Source of the DNA: Larkinella terrae | GTDB taxonomy: Bacteria > Bacteroidota > Bacteroidia > Cytophagales > Spirosomataceae | Length of the DNA: 64,000 nt | Assembly: GCF_009668025.1 (NCBI RefSeq) | Contig: NZ_WJXZ01000009.1 | Location: forward strand, 124,001 to 188,000 | Direction: 5' to 3' | Part shown: positions 34,184 to 42,741 of the stretch, piece after piece | Layout of the letters: each line of letters starts with the position of its first letter | How positions within the stretch are numbered: the first letter of the stretch is position 1 | The notes under the pieces: model-generated | Seen by the model: the letters and a program-made list of their open reading frames with translations, nothing else | Told to the model about the DNA's origin: nothing | Database searches by the model: none | Made by a program: the position numbers and the translations under genes

Positions 34184-35182
34184 TTATCCTTCGGCCGTAA
34201 GAAAATGTTTCTGATTGGTGGAAAGATTGGAAATCGTCCATTCCACATCGCCCGAAAACACTTGCGCCCGAACCGGGCAATCCGTAATCCGGCAATAGTG
34301 GCAGCATTCGGGCAGGCACGGATCGGCGTGAATGAAAATCTCGACTTCCGTATTGATCTCACCTTTAAGGACTTCCTCAAATTCGTGGACTTCGTGGTGA
34401 ACCTGCGCCAGGGTCCAGTAATACGGCAACGTCAGGTGACAATCGATGTGCAGATCAGCGCCATACCGCTGGACGCGCATGTTATGGATATCGATCCAGT
34501 TGGGGTGTTTGTACTGATTCAAAATATCAACAATTCGTTGGAGTAAGCTCAGGTCGGTTTCGTCCATCAAACCAGCTACCGATTGGCGGATCAATCCAAA
34601 ACCGTTCCAGATGATCACCAGGGAAAGAATCAGCGACAGAACGCCATCGAACCAGGTCAGCCCGGTTATCAGAATAATGACAATTCCGACCACAACAATC
34701 AGGCTGCTCAGGCTATCGGTTAGTAAATGGCGGCCGTCGGCAATGAGGGTAATCGAATTAGTGGCCTTGCCATTTCGGACAAGAAGCCAACCCGTCAACG
34801 CATTCGCGAAAGTGGTTAAGGCAATCAGGCCGACGCCCCAATCCAGATGCGTAATGGGTTGCGGTGCTGAAAATGATTGAATGGCCTGAAAAATGATAAA
34901 TACGCCCGCCGACAGAATAAGCGCTCCCTCGAAACCGGATGAAAAAAACTCGATTTTCCCGTGACCATACGGATGATTTCGGTCGCGGGGAAGCCCCGAA
35001 AGGTAAATGCTGTAAAACGCAAAACCGCTGGCTACCACGTTGATAATGGATTCCAGCGCATCCGTTAAAACCGCCGTGGAGGAGGTAAGCCACCAGGCCG
35101 TAAACTTGAGCAACATCAACACCGCACTCAAACCCAGCGAGATTGACATCCATTTGTATTTAATCCGTTGGGTTTGTTGCAT
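34184..35182 (-). CDS. cation diffusion facilitator (CDF) transporter with Cys-rich C-terminus
   Basis: 332 residues with six membrane spans (about 12-200) and a cytoplasmic ferredoxin-like domain. The metal site is unusual in span 2 (TDALESIIN, Asp but no His), while span 5 keeps LIADGRHLLTDSLSSL. The loop DRNHPYGHGKIEF is typical of the family. The C-terminal end carries a Cys/His cluster, HADPCLPECCHYCRITDC, then a short tail. It exports a divalent metal (Zn, Fe, Mn or Co). The Cys cluster may sense or bind metal. A terminator follows. Confidence 0.9.
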   Translation of the reverse strand: MQQTQRIKYKWMSISLGLSAVLMLLKFTAWWLTSSTAVLTDALESIINVVASGFAFYSIYLSGLPRDRNHPYGHGKIEFFSSGFEGALILSAGVFIIFQAIQSFSAPQPITHLDWGVGLIALTTFANALTGWLLVRNGKATNSITLIADGRHLLTDSLSSLIVVVGIVIILITGLTWFDGVLSLILSLVIIWNGFGLIRQSVAGLMDETDLSLLQRIVDILNQYKHPNWIDIHNMRVQRYGADLHIDCHLTLPYYWTLAQVHHEVHEFEEVLKGEINTEVEIFIHADPCLPECCHYCRITDCPVRAQVFSGDVEWTISNLSTNQKHFLTAEG

Positions 35183-35252
35183 GAAGCCAATGGCAGGTTT
35201 ATAGCCTGCAAATGTAGTAAACTGTTAAGGATTTCTCTTTACATTTGCCGCT

Positions 35253-35801
35253 ATGGAGTTCACCGAAAATCCCTGGAAAACACTTACTTCAACGGTTGTT
35301 TACGATAACAACTGGTTGAAAATCAAGCACGAAGATGTTGTAACTCCGGCCAATACGCCCGGAATTTACGGCGTCGTCAGTTTCAAGAACAAAGCCGTTG
35401 CCGTCGTTCCGCTCGATCAGGATGGGTATACGTATCTGGTCGGCCAATACCGGTATCCGCTCGACGAATATTCCTGGGAAATTCCGGAAGGTGGAGCGCC
35501 CATCGGCACAGATCTGCTGGAATCAGCCCGTCGGGAACTGAAGGAAGAAACCGGTCTGGAAGCGGGAAAATGGACGATGATTGGCCGGATTCACACCTCG
35601 AATTCGGCGACGGACGAGGAAGGCTTTCTCTACATTGCCGAAGAACTGGTTCAGGGAACGCACGAACCGGAAGAAACTGAACAATTGCAAATTCGACGGG
35701 TTTTATTGACTGACGCTGTCGAAATGGTGATGCGGAGTGAAATCACCGATGCGCTCAGTGTCTGCGCGCTGTTGAAAGTGGCGCGGTTGAAACAGATTTG
35801 A
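35253..35801 (+). CDS. Nudix hydrolase, ADP-ribose pyrophosphatase type
   Basis: 182 residues. The Nudix box GGAPIGTDLLESARRELKEE continues TGL and fits GX5EX7REUXEEXGU, with the acidic metal ligands present. The preceding QYRYPLDEYSWEIPEGG segment is typical of ADP-ribose/NDP-sugar pyrophosphatases. It hydrolyses a nucleoside diphosphate linked to a sugar in the cytoplasm. It is divergent from the CDF gene and sits 4 bases before the LysE-family gene, so the two are an operon. Confidence 0.9.
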   Translation: MEFTENPWKTLTSTVVYDNNWLKIKHEDVVTPANTPGIYGVVSFKNKAVAVVPLDQDGYTYLVGQYRYPLDEYSWEIPEGGAPIGTDLLESARRELKEETGLEAGKWTMIGRIHTSNSATDEEGFLYIAEELVQGTHEPEETEQLQIRRVLLTDAVEMVMRSEITDALSVCALLKVARLKQI

Positions 35802-35805
35802 GCGA

Positions 35806-36447
35806 ATGATGATTGAAGCAACGTTTTACGGCTTAATTGCAGGTATTCTACTTTGTCTGACCTTCGGAACCGTTTTCTTTTCCCTGATGCAGAACAGCGT
35901 CGATAATGGTTACCGCTCGGGCGTCAAGATTGCTTTCGGAGTAGTAGTTTGCGACTCCATTTTCGTTGTCTGTGCATTGTTCGGCACGGCTTTTTTGCCG
36001 AAGATCGAAGGTTTTGAGTTTTATTTGACCTTGTTTGGGGTGCTGCTGCTGCTGGCGATGGGCGTGGCCAATATCTTCAAAGGAGCTCCGCGACTGGCGT
36101 ATCCGAAAACCCGTTTTGGAAATTTCCTGTATTATTTCACGACTGGTTTTGTGCTGAATGCGATCAACCCCATCAACTTCATTACCTGGGTGACGCTGGC
36201 GGCTTACCTCACTAATTCCCTGCATTATAGCCCCGGCGAACGGTACGCCTTTATGATCGCCAGTTTGATCAGTATCTTCTCAACCGAGTCGGCGCTGGCT
36301 ATTTTCGCTCACAAGTTAAAGCGGTTTTTTACGCCCAAAGTCGTGCTGATTTTTAACCGAACGACCGGCATTGTGTTTATTGGAATTGCCCTGAATCTGG
36401 CCTGGACCCGCCTGTACGATCCCCTGGTCGCGATGTTGAAACACTAA
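35806..36447 (+). CDS. LysE/RhtB-family exporter
   Basis: 213 residues with about six membrane spans. The N-terminus FYGLIAGILLCLTFGTVFFS and the central TTGFVLNAINPINFITWVTL (the NPxxxxFW-like block after span 3) place it in the LysE/RhtB translocators, which export amino acids or similar small molecules by proton antiport. It is co-transcribed with the Nudix gene. The first base of a dispersed palindromic element comes 4 bases after its stop codon. The substrate is unknown. Confidence 0.88.
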   Translation: MMIEATFYGLIAGILLCLTFGTVFFSLMQNSVDNGYRSGVKIAFGVVVCDSIFVVCALFGTAFLPKIEGFEFYLTLFGVLLLLAMGVANIFKGAPRLAYPKTRFGNFLYYFTTGFVLNAINPINFITWVTLAAYLTNSLHYSPGERYAFMIASLISIFSTESALAIFAHKLKRFFTPKVVLIFNRTTGIVFIGIALNLAWTRLYDPLVAMLKH

Positions 36448-36450
36448 CCA

Positions 36451-36591
36451 CCCTGTCAGCGGTCGAAGACCCTGACAGCGGTGAGTATCCTGGGGCGAAA
36501 TTATTTTCTCGAAAGATTTAATCAGCTGCCAGGGTCTTTAACCGCTGTCAGGGTCTTTGACCGTTCGACGGCCCGGCGCTGACAGGGTTTT
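36451..36591. repeat. dispersed palindromic element, copy 2
   Basis: The left arm (36451-36481) begins CCCTGTCAGCGGTCGAAGAC. The right arm ends at 36591 with CGCTGACAGGGTTTT. Copy 1 is at 6793-6981 in the same orientation. In this copy the motif CTGxCAGGGTCTTTxACCG is doubled on the right (36527-36563). The element supplies the last 13 codons and the stop of the GH3-family gene. Confidence 0.85.
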
Positions 36592-38155
36592 GGATATCCT
36601 CGGTTTCGATGCCCTGGGATTTGAGAAAGCCCTGCCATTCGGCAATCAAATTTTTCTTCAAAACCCGCGGAAATTTGTGCTGACCGCCCATTTTACCTTT
36701 GGATTCCATCCATTTATAAAAAATCGCGCTAGGGAGCGCCGTAACAAACACATCCTTGAGCGCGTGTCGCCGTTCGACGGCGTAGTCATCGTTCAGTTCT
36801 TTCAGTTTCGTATCGATCAGGTCTCTCAAAACCGTTTCGTCCACTTTATCATCAGTTCCGATGTACCAATGGTGGGCAAAAAGTGTTTCGTGGGATATTC
36901 CGGCGACCGTAAATTCCCGGACATTGATCTTCAGGTCGTGCGAGGCCAGCTCGACGGCTTTGTTCATGTTATCGACGGAGAGGTGTTCTCCGCAAAGACT
37001 CAGGAAGTGCTTAGTCCGGCCGGTAATGACGATTTCGCAGCGTTTTTTGTTGACAAACTTAACCGTGTCGCCAATCAGGTAGCGCCAGGCACCCGAGCAG
37101 GTTGAAATCATCAGCGCGTATTCCTTGCCTTCTTCCACCTCGTCGATCATCAGTGCCTGCGGTTTGTCGATAATCTCACCGTCGGCATTGAAATTTTCGT
37201 CGTTGAACGGGATGAATTCAAAGAAAATGCCGTTGTCGAGCACCAGCTGCATGCCAACAGCGTCGGGATGCGTCTGGTAGGCAATGAAGCCTTCCGAAGC
37301 GAGGTACGTTTCAATGTAGGTAATCGGGTGCGCGAGCAGGTGTTCAAAGCCCTTCCGATACGGTTCGAATGAAACACCACCGTGGCAAAAAACCATCAGA
37401 TTCGGCCAGATGTCGTGAATGGTTTTGACCTTGTAATGGGCGATGATTTTTTCCATCAGCAGTTGAATCCAGGCCGGAACCCCCACCACAAAACCGATGT
37501 CCCACTGATCGGCCTGTTCGGTAATTTCATCCAGTTTCAGCGCCCAGTCGCGTTCTGCGGCAATTTCTTTCCCCGGTTTGTAGAACTTTTGAAACCAGAA
37601 CGGAATTTTACTGGCCGTAATCCCGCTCAGGTCGCCTTCAAAGTGATTGTCCCGGTAATTCAACTGGGTGCTGCCGCCCAGCATCAGAAAGCCTTTTTCG
37701 TACAATTGAGAGGGGAGATGCTGGTATCTTCCCAGACTCAGAATTTGCCGAATGCTGGTTTTCTGAATCGCCTTCGACATGGTTTTGGTCACCGGAATGT
37801 ATTTGGAAGCCGCTTCCGAAGTGCCCGAACTGAGCGCAAAATACTTCACCCGACCGGGCCAGCAAACATTTTTTTCGCCCTCAACGGAGCGTTTCCACCA
37901 ATCCTTGTAAATCTTGTTGTAATCGTAAATAGGGACCAGTTCCTTGAATTTGGCATAAAATTCTTTTTCGTCGTCGAAAAAGGCGGAGTTTTCGATATCT
38001 TCAAACTGGAAGGCCTGCCCGAACTGCGTGTACCGCGCTTTTCCAATCAGTTTGACAAAGGTTTTCTTCTGTAATTTAAGGGCGTTCAATTTTTTTCGTC
38101 TGACCACGTTTGTCAGTGAAATGCCACGTTTTAATAAGCTTCCCAATAAGGCCAT
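36548..38155 (-). CDS. GH3 auxin-responsive promoter family acyl-adenylate ligase-like protein
   Basis: 535 residues of the bacterial GH3-like family (adenylate-forming fold). Segments are RYTQFGQAFQFEDIE, KYFALSSGTSEAASKYIPVT (phosphate-binding Ser/Thr loop), GGVSFEPYRKGFEHL, YLASEGFIAYQ and the C-terminal CGEHLSVDNMNKAVELA. Plant GH3 enzymes conjugate amino acids to acyl hormones; the bacterial substrate is unknown. The final 13 residues (NPVSAGPSNGQRP) and stop codon are encoded by the inserted dispersed repeat, so the original C-terminus has been replaced or extended. The start is 14 bases upstream of surE's stop. Confidence 0.9.
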   Translation of the reverse strand: MALLGSLLKRGISLTNVVRRKKLNALKLQKKTFVKLIGKARYTQFGQAFQFEDIENSAFFDDEKEFYAKFKELVPIYDYNKIYKDWWKRSVEGEKNVCWPGRVKYFALSSGTSEAASKYIPVTKTMSKAIQKTSIRQILSLGRYQHLPSQLYEKGFLMLGGSTQLNYRDNHFEGDLSGITASKIPFWFQKFYKPGKEIAAERDWALKLDEITEQADQWDIGFVVGVPAWIQLLMEKIIAHYKVKTIHDIWPNLMVFCHGGVSFEPYRKGFEHLLAHPITYIETYLASEGFIAYQTHPDAVGMQLVLDNGIFFEFIPFNDENFNADGEIIDKPQALMIDEVEEGKEYALMISTCSGAWRYLIGDTVKFVNKKRCEIVITGRTKHFLSLCGEHLSVDNMNKAVELASHDLKINVREFTVAGISHETLFAHHWYIGTDDKVDETVLRDLIDTKLKELNDDYAVERRHALKDVFVTALPSAIFYKWMESKGKMGGQHKFPRVLKKNLIAEWQGFLKSQGIETEDIQNPVSAGPSNGQRP

Positions 38156-38168
38156 GCGTCAATGGGGT

Positions 38169-39002
38169 TTAAAATGATCGTTTTGCAGTTTCAACGGATT
38201 CCGGCGACGGTATGGCCGCCGTCCGTTCGTTGATATTCCACGATTGTAATTCACTAATGATCTTGTAATCAGTCAGATCCAACTGGCATGGAACGAGCGC
38301 GGTGCAGTTTTGCGACAGGGCAAACTCGTCGGTATCCTGGCCGGTATCATCGTTGACAAATTTGCCCGACATCCAGAAATAACTGCGTCCGTACGGATCT
38401 TTGCGCTGATCAAACTCTTCCTGCCAGCGGGCATCTGCCTGCCGGCAAATCCGGATTTCCTGCAGAGGCAGGTCCGTTTTCGACGGAAAATTTACGTTAA
38501 AAGCCACGCCTTTCGGAATTCCGTGTTCGAGCGCGTGTCCGGCAATTTTCAGAATATGATCGTGGGTGTGGGAAAAATCAGGATCGTGGGCGTAATCGCA
38601 CAGCGAAAAACCAATCGCCGGAATGCCTTCGATGGCCGCTTCAATGGCCGCCGACATCGTTCCCGAATACAGGACGCTGATCGACGTATTGCTGCCGTGG
38701 TTGATGCCACTGACAACCAGATCCGGATTGCGGTCTTTCAAAACAAAATGTTTCGCCAGCTTGACACAGTCGGCGGGCGTGCCGGAGCATTCGTAGGCCG
38801 AAAGTCCCGGAAAAAGATCGACTTTATTTAAGCGCAGGGGCGAAGCAATGGTGATGGCGTGGCCCATGCCCGATTGCGGACTGTTGGGCGCAACCACCAC
38901 AACCTCACCCAGTTGCTGCATGAGTTCAACTAATGTACGGATACCTTTGGCAGTGATGCCATCATCATTGGTGACAAGAATCAGCGGTTTTTGTTCCGAC
39001 AT
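38169..39002 (-). CDS. surE: 5'/3'-nucleotidase SurE
   Basis: 277 residues from the ATG at 39002; the frame extends 11 codons upstream, but MSEQKPLILVTNDDG is the family start. The metal site is in TNDDGITAKG (Asp-Asp). VVAPNSPQSGMGHAIT (Ser, Asn) and SGINHGSNTSISVLYSGTMS (Asn) complete it. It dephosphorylates nucleoside monophosphates and is linked to stationary-phase survival. It lies directly upstream of the GH3-like gene on the same strand. The C-terminus has a short tail beyond the core. Confidence 0.94.
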   Translation of the reverse strand: MSEQKPLILVTNDDGITAKGIRTLVELMQQLGEVVVVAPNSPQSGMGHAITIASPLRLNKVDLFPGLSAYECSGTPADCVKLAKHFVLKDRNPDLVVSGINHGSNTSISVLYSGTMSAAIEAAIEGIPAIGFSLCDYAHDPDFSHTHDHILKIAGHALEHGIPKGVAFNVNFPSKTDLPLQEIRICRQADARWQEEFDQRKDPYGRSYFWMSGKFVNDDTGQDTDEFALSQNCTALVPCQLDLTDYKIISELQSWNINERTAAIPSPESVETAKRSF

Positions 39003-39136
39003 GGTAATTCGGTTTGTGTGTTTACTGGATTTCAAAGGTAATCAATTAATGAAATGGGTACGTGTAAAACGAGGAAAGATGCGGTTGAGTGTGGTCGGTA
39101 AAACCTTTACCTTTGGGAGTATAATTGCAAAAAAAC

Positions 39137-39646
39137 ATGCCGCTCGAGTACAAAACCGCTACCGTTTCCGACATCGATTCAATTATTGCCCTGCAGGAAC
39201 AAATCTGGGAACCGACCTACCGCGCCATTCTGGATCAGGAACAGATCAACTACATGTTTCAGACAATTTATTCGAAAGAAGCCCTGCTGGAACAGATGTT
39301 GAATCAGCATCACACGTTTATCCTGGCGTATTCGGACCGCCAACTGATCGGTTTTGCTTCGTACTCGAAAAATTCGTCGGCCGAAGACCGGTTTAAATTA
39401 CATAAAATCTACGTACTGCCCTCGGAACAGGGAAAAGGCACCGGGCGGTTTTTGCTCGATGAAGTTATCCGGCAATGCATGGCGGCTGGCGGCAAACGCC
39501 TGTATCTCAACGTAAACCGCTACAATAAAGCCCGGCAATTTTACGAACGGCTGGGCTTTCGGGTGGTCCGGGAGGAAGATATTCCGATCGGACCGTACTG
39601 GATGAATGATTTCGTGCTCGAAAAGGAATTAGTGACTCATGGATGA
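39137..39646 (+). CDS. GNAT family N-acetyltransferase
   Basis: 169 residues from the ATG at 39137; a TTG four codons upstream is less likely. It has the GNAT core: LHKIYVLPSEQGKGTGRFLL is the acetyl-CoA pyrophosphate loop (Q/RxxGxG/A), followed by LYLNVNRYNKARQFYERLGF, the typical motif B. It acetylates an amine on an unknown small molecule or protein. Its last 18 bases overlap the 3' end of the convergent trhO gene. Confidence 0.88.
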   Translation: MPLEYKTATVSDIDSIIALQEQIWEPTYRAILDQEQINYMFQTIYSKEALLEQMLNQHHTFILAYSDRQLIGFASYSKNSSAEDRFKLHKIYVLPSEQGKGTGRFLLDEVIRQCMAAGGKRLYLNVNRYNKARQFYERLGFRVVREEDIPIGPYWMNDFVLEKELVTHG

Positions 39647-40585
39647 TTGCTGGCTCCGGTAACCCAACAGGGGCGAGTAGCCGCGGGTTTCCTTCGCGTA
39701 ATAACCGGTTCCGTCGTAATGCCGCAATTCCGGGTCGGTTTTACACGCGTCGGCGCAGGTTCCCTGGTGCGCGTTTCCGCAGTTTTCGCAGAGCGTCACA
39801 TGGTTGTTGCAGGCCGGGCTGGCGCAGTTGATCATCCGGTCGGTAGGCGTACCGCAGCGGTAACAACTTGAAATAACCACCGGATTTATCTGGTTGACAT
39901 CCACGGCCACGCGGTTATCGAAGACGTAGCATTTGCCGTCGAAATCTTCCCCACCTTCTTCAATCCCGTATTTAATGATCCCACCGTGAAGCTGGTAGAC
40001 GTTTTCAAAACCCTGCTTCAGCAGGTACGCACTAGCTTTTTCGCACTTGATGCCGCCCGTGCAATACGTGATGATCTTTTTGTTTTTCAGGTGCCTGATT
40101 TCGTCCATGTGGTCCGGTAATTCCCGGAGGTTTTCCATATCGAACGTAATCGCACCTTTAAACTTGCCGACGGAATGCTCGTAATTGGACCGCATGTCAA
40201 TCAACACTACGTCCTCATCGTCTTTCATCCGCTTGAACTCCTCGGGCTCAAGGTGAATACCGGTTTGAACGAGCGGATCGACCGGCAGATCAGAATTGAC
40301 GATTTCGTCTTTCAGGCGCACATTCAACTTCTGAAACGCGTGAGAGTCGTATTCTTCGACTTTGAATTCCAGACTTTCAAAGCGCGGATCGGCTTTGACA
40401 ATCCGCATATATTCGTCGCAGTCGGCGGGCAAACCCGAAACCGTACCGTTCAATCCTTCGGGGGCAATGATGATCCGACCGAGCAAATTCAGTTCAATGC
40501 ACAACCGGTGGTGTTCATCGCGAAACTGCGCGGGGTTTTCAATAGTTGTATAGCAGTAATATAGTAAAACGCGATAGGGCTTCAT
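39629..40585 (-). CDS. trhO: tRNA uridine 5-oxyacetic-acid pathway hydroxylase TrhO (rhodanese-like)
   Basis: 318 residues of the YceA/TrhO family, which hydroxylates U34 of certain tRNAs to ho5U. The N-terminal acylphosphatase-like domain (YYCYTTIENPAQFRDEH) is followed by a rhodanese domain with VLIDMRSNYEHSVGKFKGAI and the active-site loop YCTGGIKCEKASAYL (catalytic Cys). A C-terminal Cys-rich zinc-finger-like part contains SCYRCGTP, CASPACNNHVTLCENCG. It overlaps the convergent GNAT gene by 18 bases. Confidence 0.92.
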   Translation of the reverse strand: MKPYRVLLYYCYTTIENPAQFRDEHHRLCIELNLLGRIIIAPEGLNGTVSGLPADCDEYMRIVKADPRFESLEFKVEEYDSHAFQKLNVRLKDEIVNSDLPVDPLVQTGIHLEPEEFKRMKDDEDVVLIDMRSNYEHSVGKFKGAITFDMENLRELPDHMDEIRHLKNKKIITYCTGGIKCEKASAYLLKQGFENVYQLHGGIIKYGIEEGGEDFDGKCYVFDNRVAVDVNQINPVVISSCYRCGTPTDRMINCASPACNNHVTLCENCGNAHQGTCADACKTDPELRHYDGTGYYAKETRGYSPLLGYRSQQSSMSH

Positions 40586-40680
40586 ATTTCAATCAATTCC
40601 TGTCATCGGTAACACACAAAGATACAAAAAGTATCCCTGACGAACACATTTGGCGTAATGCTGACTTTAAAACCGCTGCT

Positions 40681-41286
40681 ATGCACATTGCGATAACCGG
40701 AAATATTGGTGCCGGAAAGACCACACTAGCCACCTTGCTGGCTGCCCATTACGGTTGGGAAGTTCTGAAAGAAGCCGTTGAGGGCAATCCTTACCTGGAA
40801 GATTTTTACGCGGACATGCACCGCTGGTCGTTCAATTTGCAGATTTATTTTCTGAACAGCCGCTTCGAACAAATGCTGACGATCAACGCCGGAAACCGGT
40901 CGGTGGTACAGGACCGAACTATTTACGAAGATGCCTTCATTTTTGCCCGCAACCTGTTCGAAAGCGGTTTGATGAGTCCGCGCGATTACCAGACCTACCG
41001 CAAGGTGTTCGAAAACATGCTGGAGCTGGTTCGTCCGCCGGATCTGATGATTTACCTGCGCGCCGGAATTCCGAGACTTCAGGAACGAATCCGATTACGG
41101 GGTCGGGCTTACGAAAAAAGCATCAGCCAGGAATACCTTGAAAACCTCAACCGCTATTACGAAGCCTTTACGGCCGACTATTCCGCCGGAAAACTGCTGG
41201 AAATCGACGTCAACACGATGGATTACGTCAACAACCCGGCGGATTTGGTGTCGGTTATCAAGAAAGTTGACCAGGTTTTGAGGTGA
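40681..41286 (+). CDS. deoxynucleoside kinase
   Basis: 201 residues from the ATG at 40681; the longer upstream frame overlaps trhO's start region and is unlikely. It starts MHIAITGNIGAGKTTLATLL with the P-loop at 7-15. Further family blocks are KEAVEGNPYLEDFYAD, the QDRTIYEDAFIFARNL nucleoside-binding Asp-Arg motif, and the lid RIRLRGRAYEKSI. It phosphorylates deoxynucleosides for salvage (dAdo/dGuo/dCyd kinase group). It is divergent from trhO. A toxin-antitoxin pair converges on its 3' end. Confidence 0.92.
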   Translation: MHIAITGNIGAGKTTLATLLAAHYGWEVLKEAVEGNPYLEDFYADMHRWSFNLQIYFLNSRFEQMLTINAGNRSVVQDRTIYEDAFIFARNLFESGLMSPRDYQTYRKVFENMLELVRPPDLMIYLRAGIPRLQERIRLRGRAYEKSISQEYLENLNRYYEAFTADYSAGKLLEIDVNTMDYVNNPADLVSVIKKVDQVLR

Positions 41287-41310
41287 AGTGGTTTTAAGGC
41301 AGCGTCCTGC

Positions 41311-41637
41311 TTATTCGATATTGTCAAGCCGTTGACTGATCTCACCATCTTCAATTATTTCCTGATCTGATTTGTCGTAAATGGAAAGAAGATAGATTTT
41401 TTCCGAAGTAATGCGAACATGAGTGATTACACGGGCTCCGCCGGATTTTCCACGACCTTTACTGGCTATAGAAATTCTGATTTTGTAACAGCTTTTGCCT
41501 AACGATTCACCGCTTTGCGGGTTTATTTGCAGTTGTTCGAAAAGTTTGAGAAGATCGTTTTTGAGCGAAGGATATTTTTTGGCTAAAGCCTTAGCTTCCC
41601 GAATGTAGGGATGCGTCGGAATGATTTCATAATTCAT
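41311..41637 (-). CDS. RelE/ParE-superfamily toxin
   Basis: 108 residues. It starts MNYEIIPTHPYIREAKALAK, then KYPSLKNDLLKLFEQL and CYKIRISIASKGRGKSGGAR. It ends in a beta-hairpin, IYLLSIYDKSDQEII, the RelE/HigB-type core. Toxins of this fold cleave mRNA on the ribosome or poison gyrase. The start lies within the antitoxin frame with an 11-base overlap, so translation is coupled. Basic residues cluster around 58-68. The target is inferred from family only. Confidence 0.85.
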   Translation of the reverse strand: MNYEIIPTHPYIREAKALAKKYPSLKNDLLKLFEQLQINPQSGESLGKSCYKIRISIASKGRGKSGGARVITHVRITSEKIYLLSIYDKSDQEIIEDGEISQRLDNIE

Positions 41638-41848
41638 CGAGAAACTGTTCCAGCGTCGGTAATTTCAGTTTCCCTTGTTCATGCAGAACAGATTGACGAT
41701 ACCCTTCTTCAATATCATTCAATATATCGGCTTTTTGTTTTTCCGCCGGTTTTTCAAGACTGATGTTGGCACCAACTTTTTTTGCCAAATTTTCAAAAGC
41801 AGCTAGGTGCTCCGAATTCGTCTCAATATGAAGATTTATCGTTGCCAT
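41627..41848 (-). CDS. antitoxin of the RelE-type pair
   Basis: 73 residues, upstream of and overlapping the toxin gene by 11 bases, the usual order. It begins MATINLHIETNSEHLAAFEN and has a flexible Lys/Glu-rich middle (KPAEKQKADILNDIEEGY) ending LPTLEQFLDEL, suited to wrapping the toxin. No obvious ribbon-helix-helix or helix-turn-helix is visible, so DNA binding is uncertain. The region in front contains two AAGTATAC repeats, 52 bases apart, that could be operator half-sites. Confidence 0.78.
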   Translation of the reverse strand: MATINLHIETNSEHLAAFENLAKKVGANISLEKPAEKQKADILNDIEEGYRQSVLHEQGKLKLPTLEQFLDEL

Positions 41849-41891
41849 GCAATTTTCATCCGCAGTTTTAAATTAAAAAATATCATGAATT

Positions 41892-41951
41892 AAGTATACA
41901 GTCAAACTTGTACATACTAATATAGCAACTTTAATCTTTAAGTAAGTATAC
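41892..41951 (-). promoter_or_regulatory. candidate operator repeats upstream of the toxin-antitoxin pair
   Basis: AAGTATAC occurs at 41892-41899 and again at 41944-41951, separated by 44 AT-rich bases, upstream of the antitoxin start. The repeat may be a binding site for the antitoxin complex. The evidence is repetition only. Confidence 0.4.
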
Positions 41952-41989
41952 GTTACTATTTTTAAACCTGAAAATGGCCTGGACCTAAT

Positions 41990-42613
41990 TTATTTATAAA
42001 TCGTCGCATCCATCTCATTTTCGTCAAAAGGGTGCATCAGTTCCGTAATTTCGGCCTTCGTCAGGTTCGGATCGATCCAGCGTCGTTCTTCCTGATGGCT
42101 GAGTATCAACGGCATTCGCTTCTTGGTGTTGTGAATGTATTCCATGAGCGGATTGGCGCTGGTCGTGATAATCGAAAAGGAAGGCTGGCCTTTCCAGACC
42201 GAATATATACCGCCTAAGGCAAACGGTTTTCCATCTTTCAACTGAATAAAATACGGTATTTTGTCTTTATTCTCGTGCCGCCATTCGTAAAAACCGTTGA
42301 TCAGCAAGAGGCAACGTTTGGATACAATGCTGTCTTTAAATGACGGTTTTTCGAAAATCGTATCTTCTCGGGCGTTCAGCGTCGAATTTGATAGTTCAGC
42401 CGCTCTGTCTTCTTTCGCCCAGGCCGGGATTAATCCCCATTTAAAAAGCTGAATTTTGCCCGGGTCATCCTGCGTAATGACGGGCAGCTTCGGATGAACA
42501 AAACCGGAAATTTTACCTCCAGGCACGTATTCACCTGAACTGTCATCGGTATCAGCTTTGAATTGTTTAGCCAGTTCGCCCAGCTTGGATGAGACAAGAA
42601 TGGAATAGCACAT
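41990..42613 (-). CDS. SRAP family abasic-site processing protein (YedK/HMCES-like)
   Basis: 207 residues. Cys 2 directly after Met (MCYSILVSSKLG) is the conserved catalytic residue that cross-links to abasic sites in single-stranded DNA. WGLIPAWAK, SNSTLNAREDTIFEKPSF, CLLLINGFYEWRHEN (catalytic Glu region) and NTKKRMPLIL (His/Arg region) complete the SRAP pattern. It protects replicating DNA from error-prone handling of abasic sites. It lies alone, upstream of the antitoxin on the same strand. No LexA box was sought in detail. Confidence 0.93.
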   Translation of the reverse strand: MCYSILVSSKLGELAKQFKADTDDSSGEYVPGGKISGFVHPKLPVITQDDPGKIQLFKWGLIPAWAKEDRAAELSNSTLNAREDTIFEKPSFKDSIVSKRCLLLINGFYEWRHENKDKIPYFIQLKDGKPFALGGIYSVWKGQPSFSIITTSANPLMEYIHNTKKRMPLILSHQEERRWIDPNLTKAEITELMHPFDENEMDATIYK

Positions 42614-42741
42614 CTCGGTTCAAATTTGAATGGAAATATTGGCCGGAAAGAGTCTGGTGATGTGGTTTTTACCGGCAAACTGTACAAAATAATAACCGAA
42701 AAAAGCCTGATTAAGTTACCCGGAAATGCTTTTCAGAAACT

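Noticed and set aside
37382-38074. A 230-codon plus-strand frame opposite the GH3-like gene
   Set aside because: It is antisense to a well-supported protein and shows no domain or signal; codon-bias shadow.
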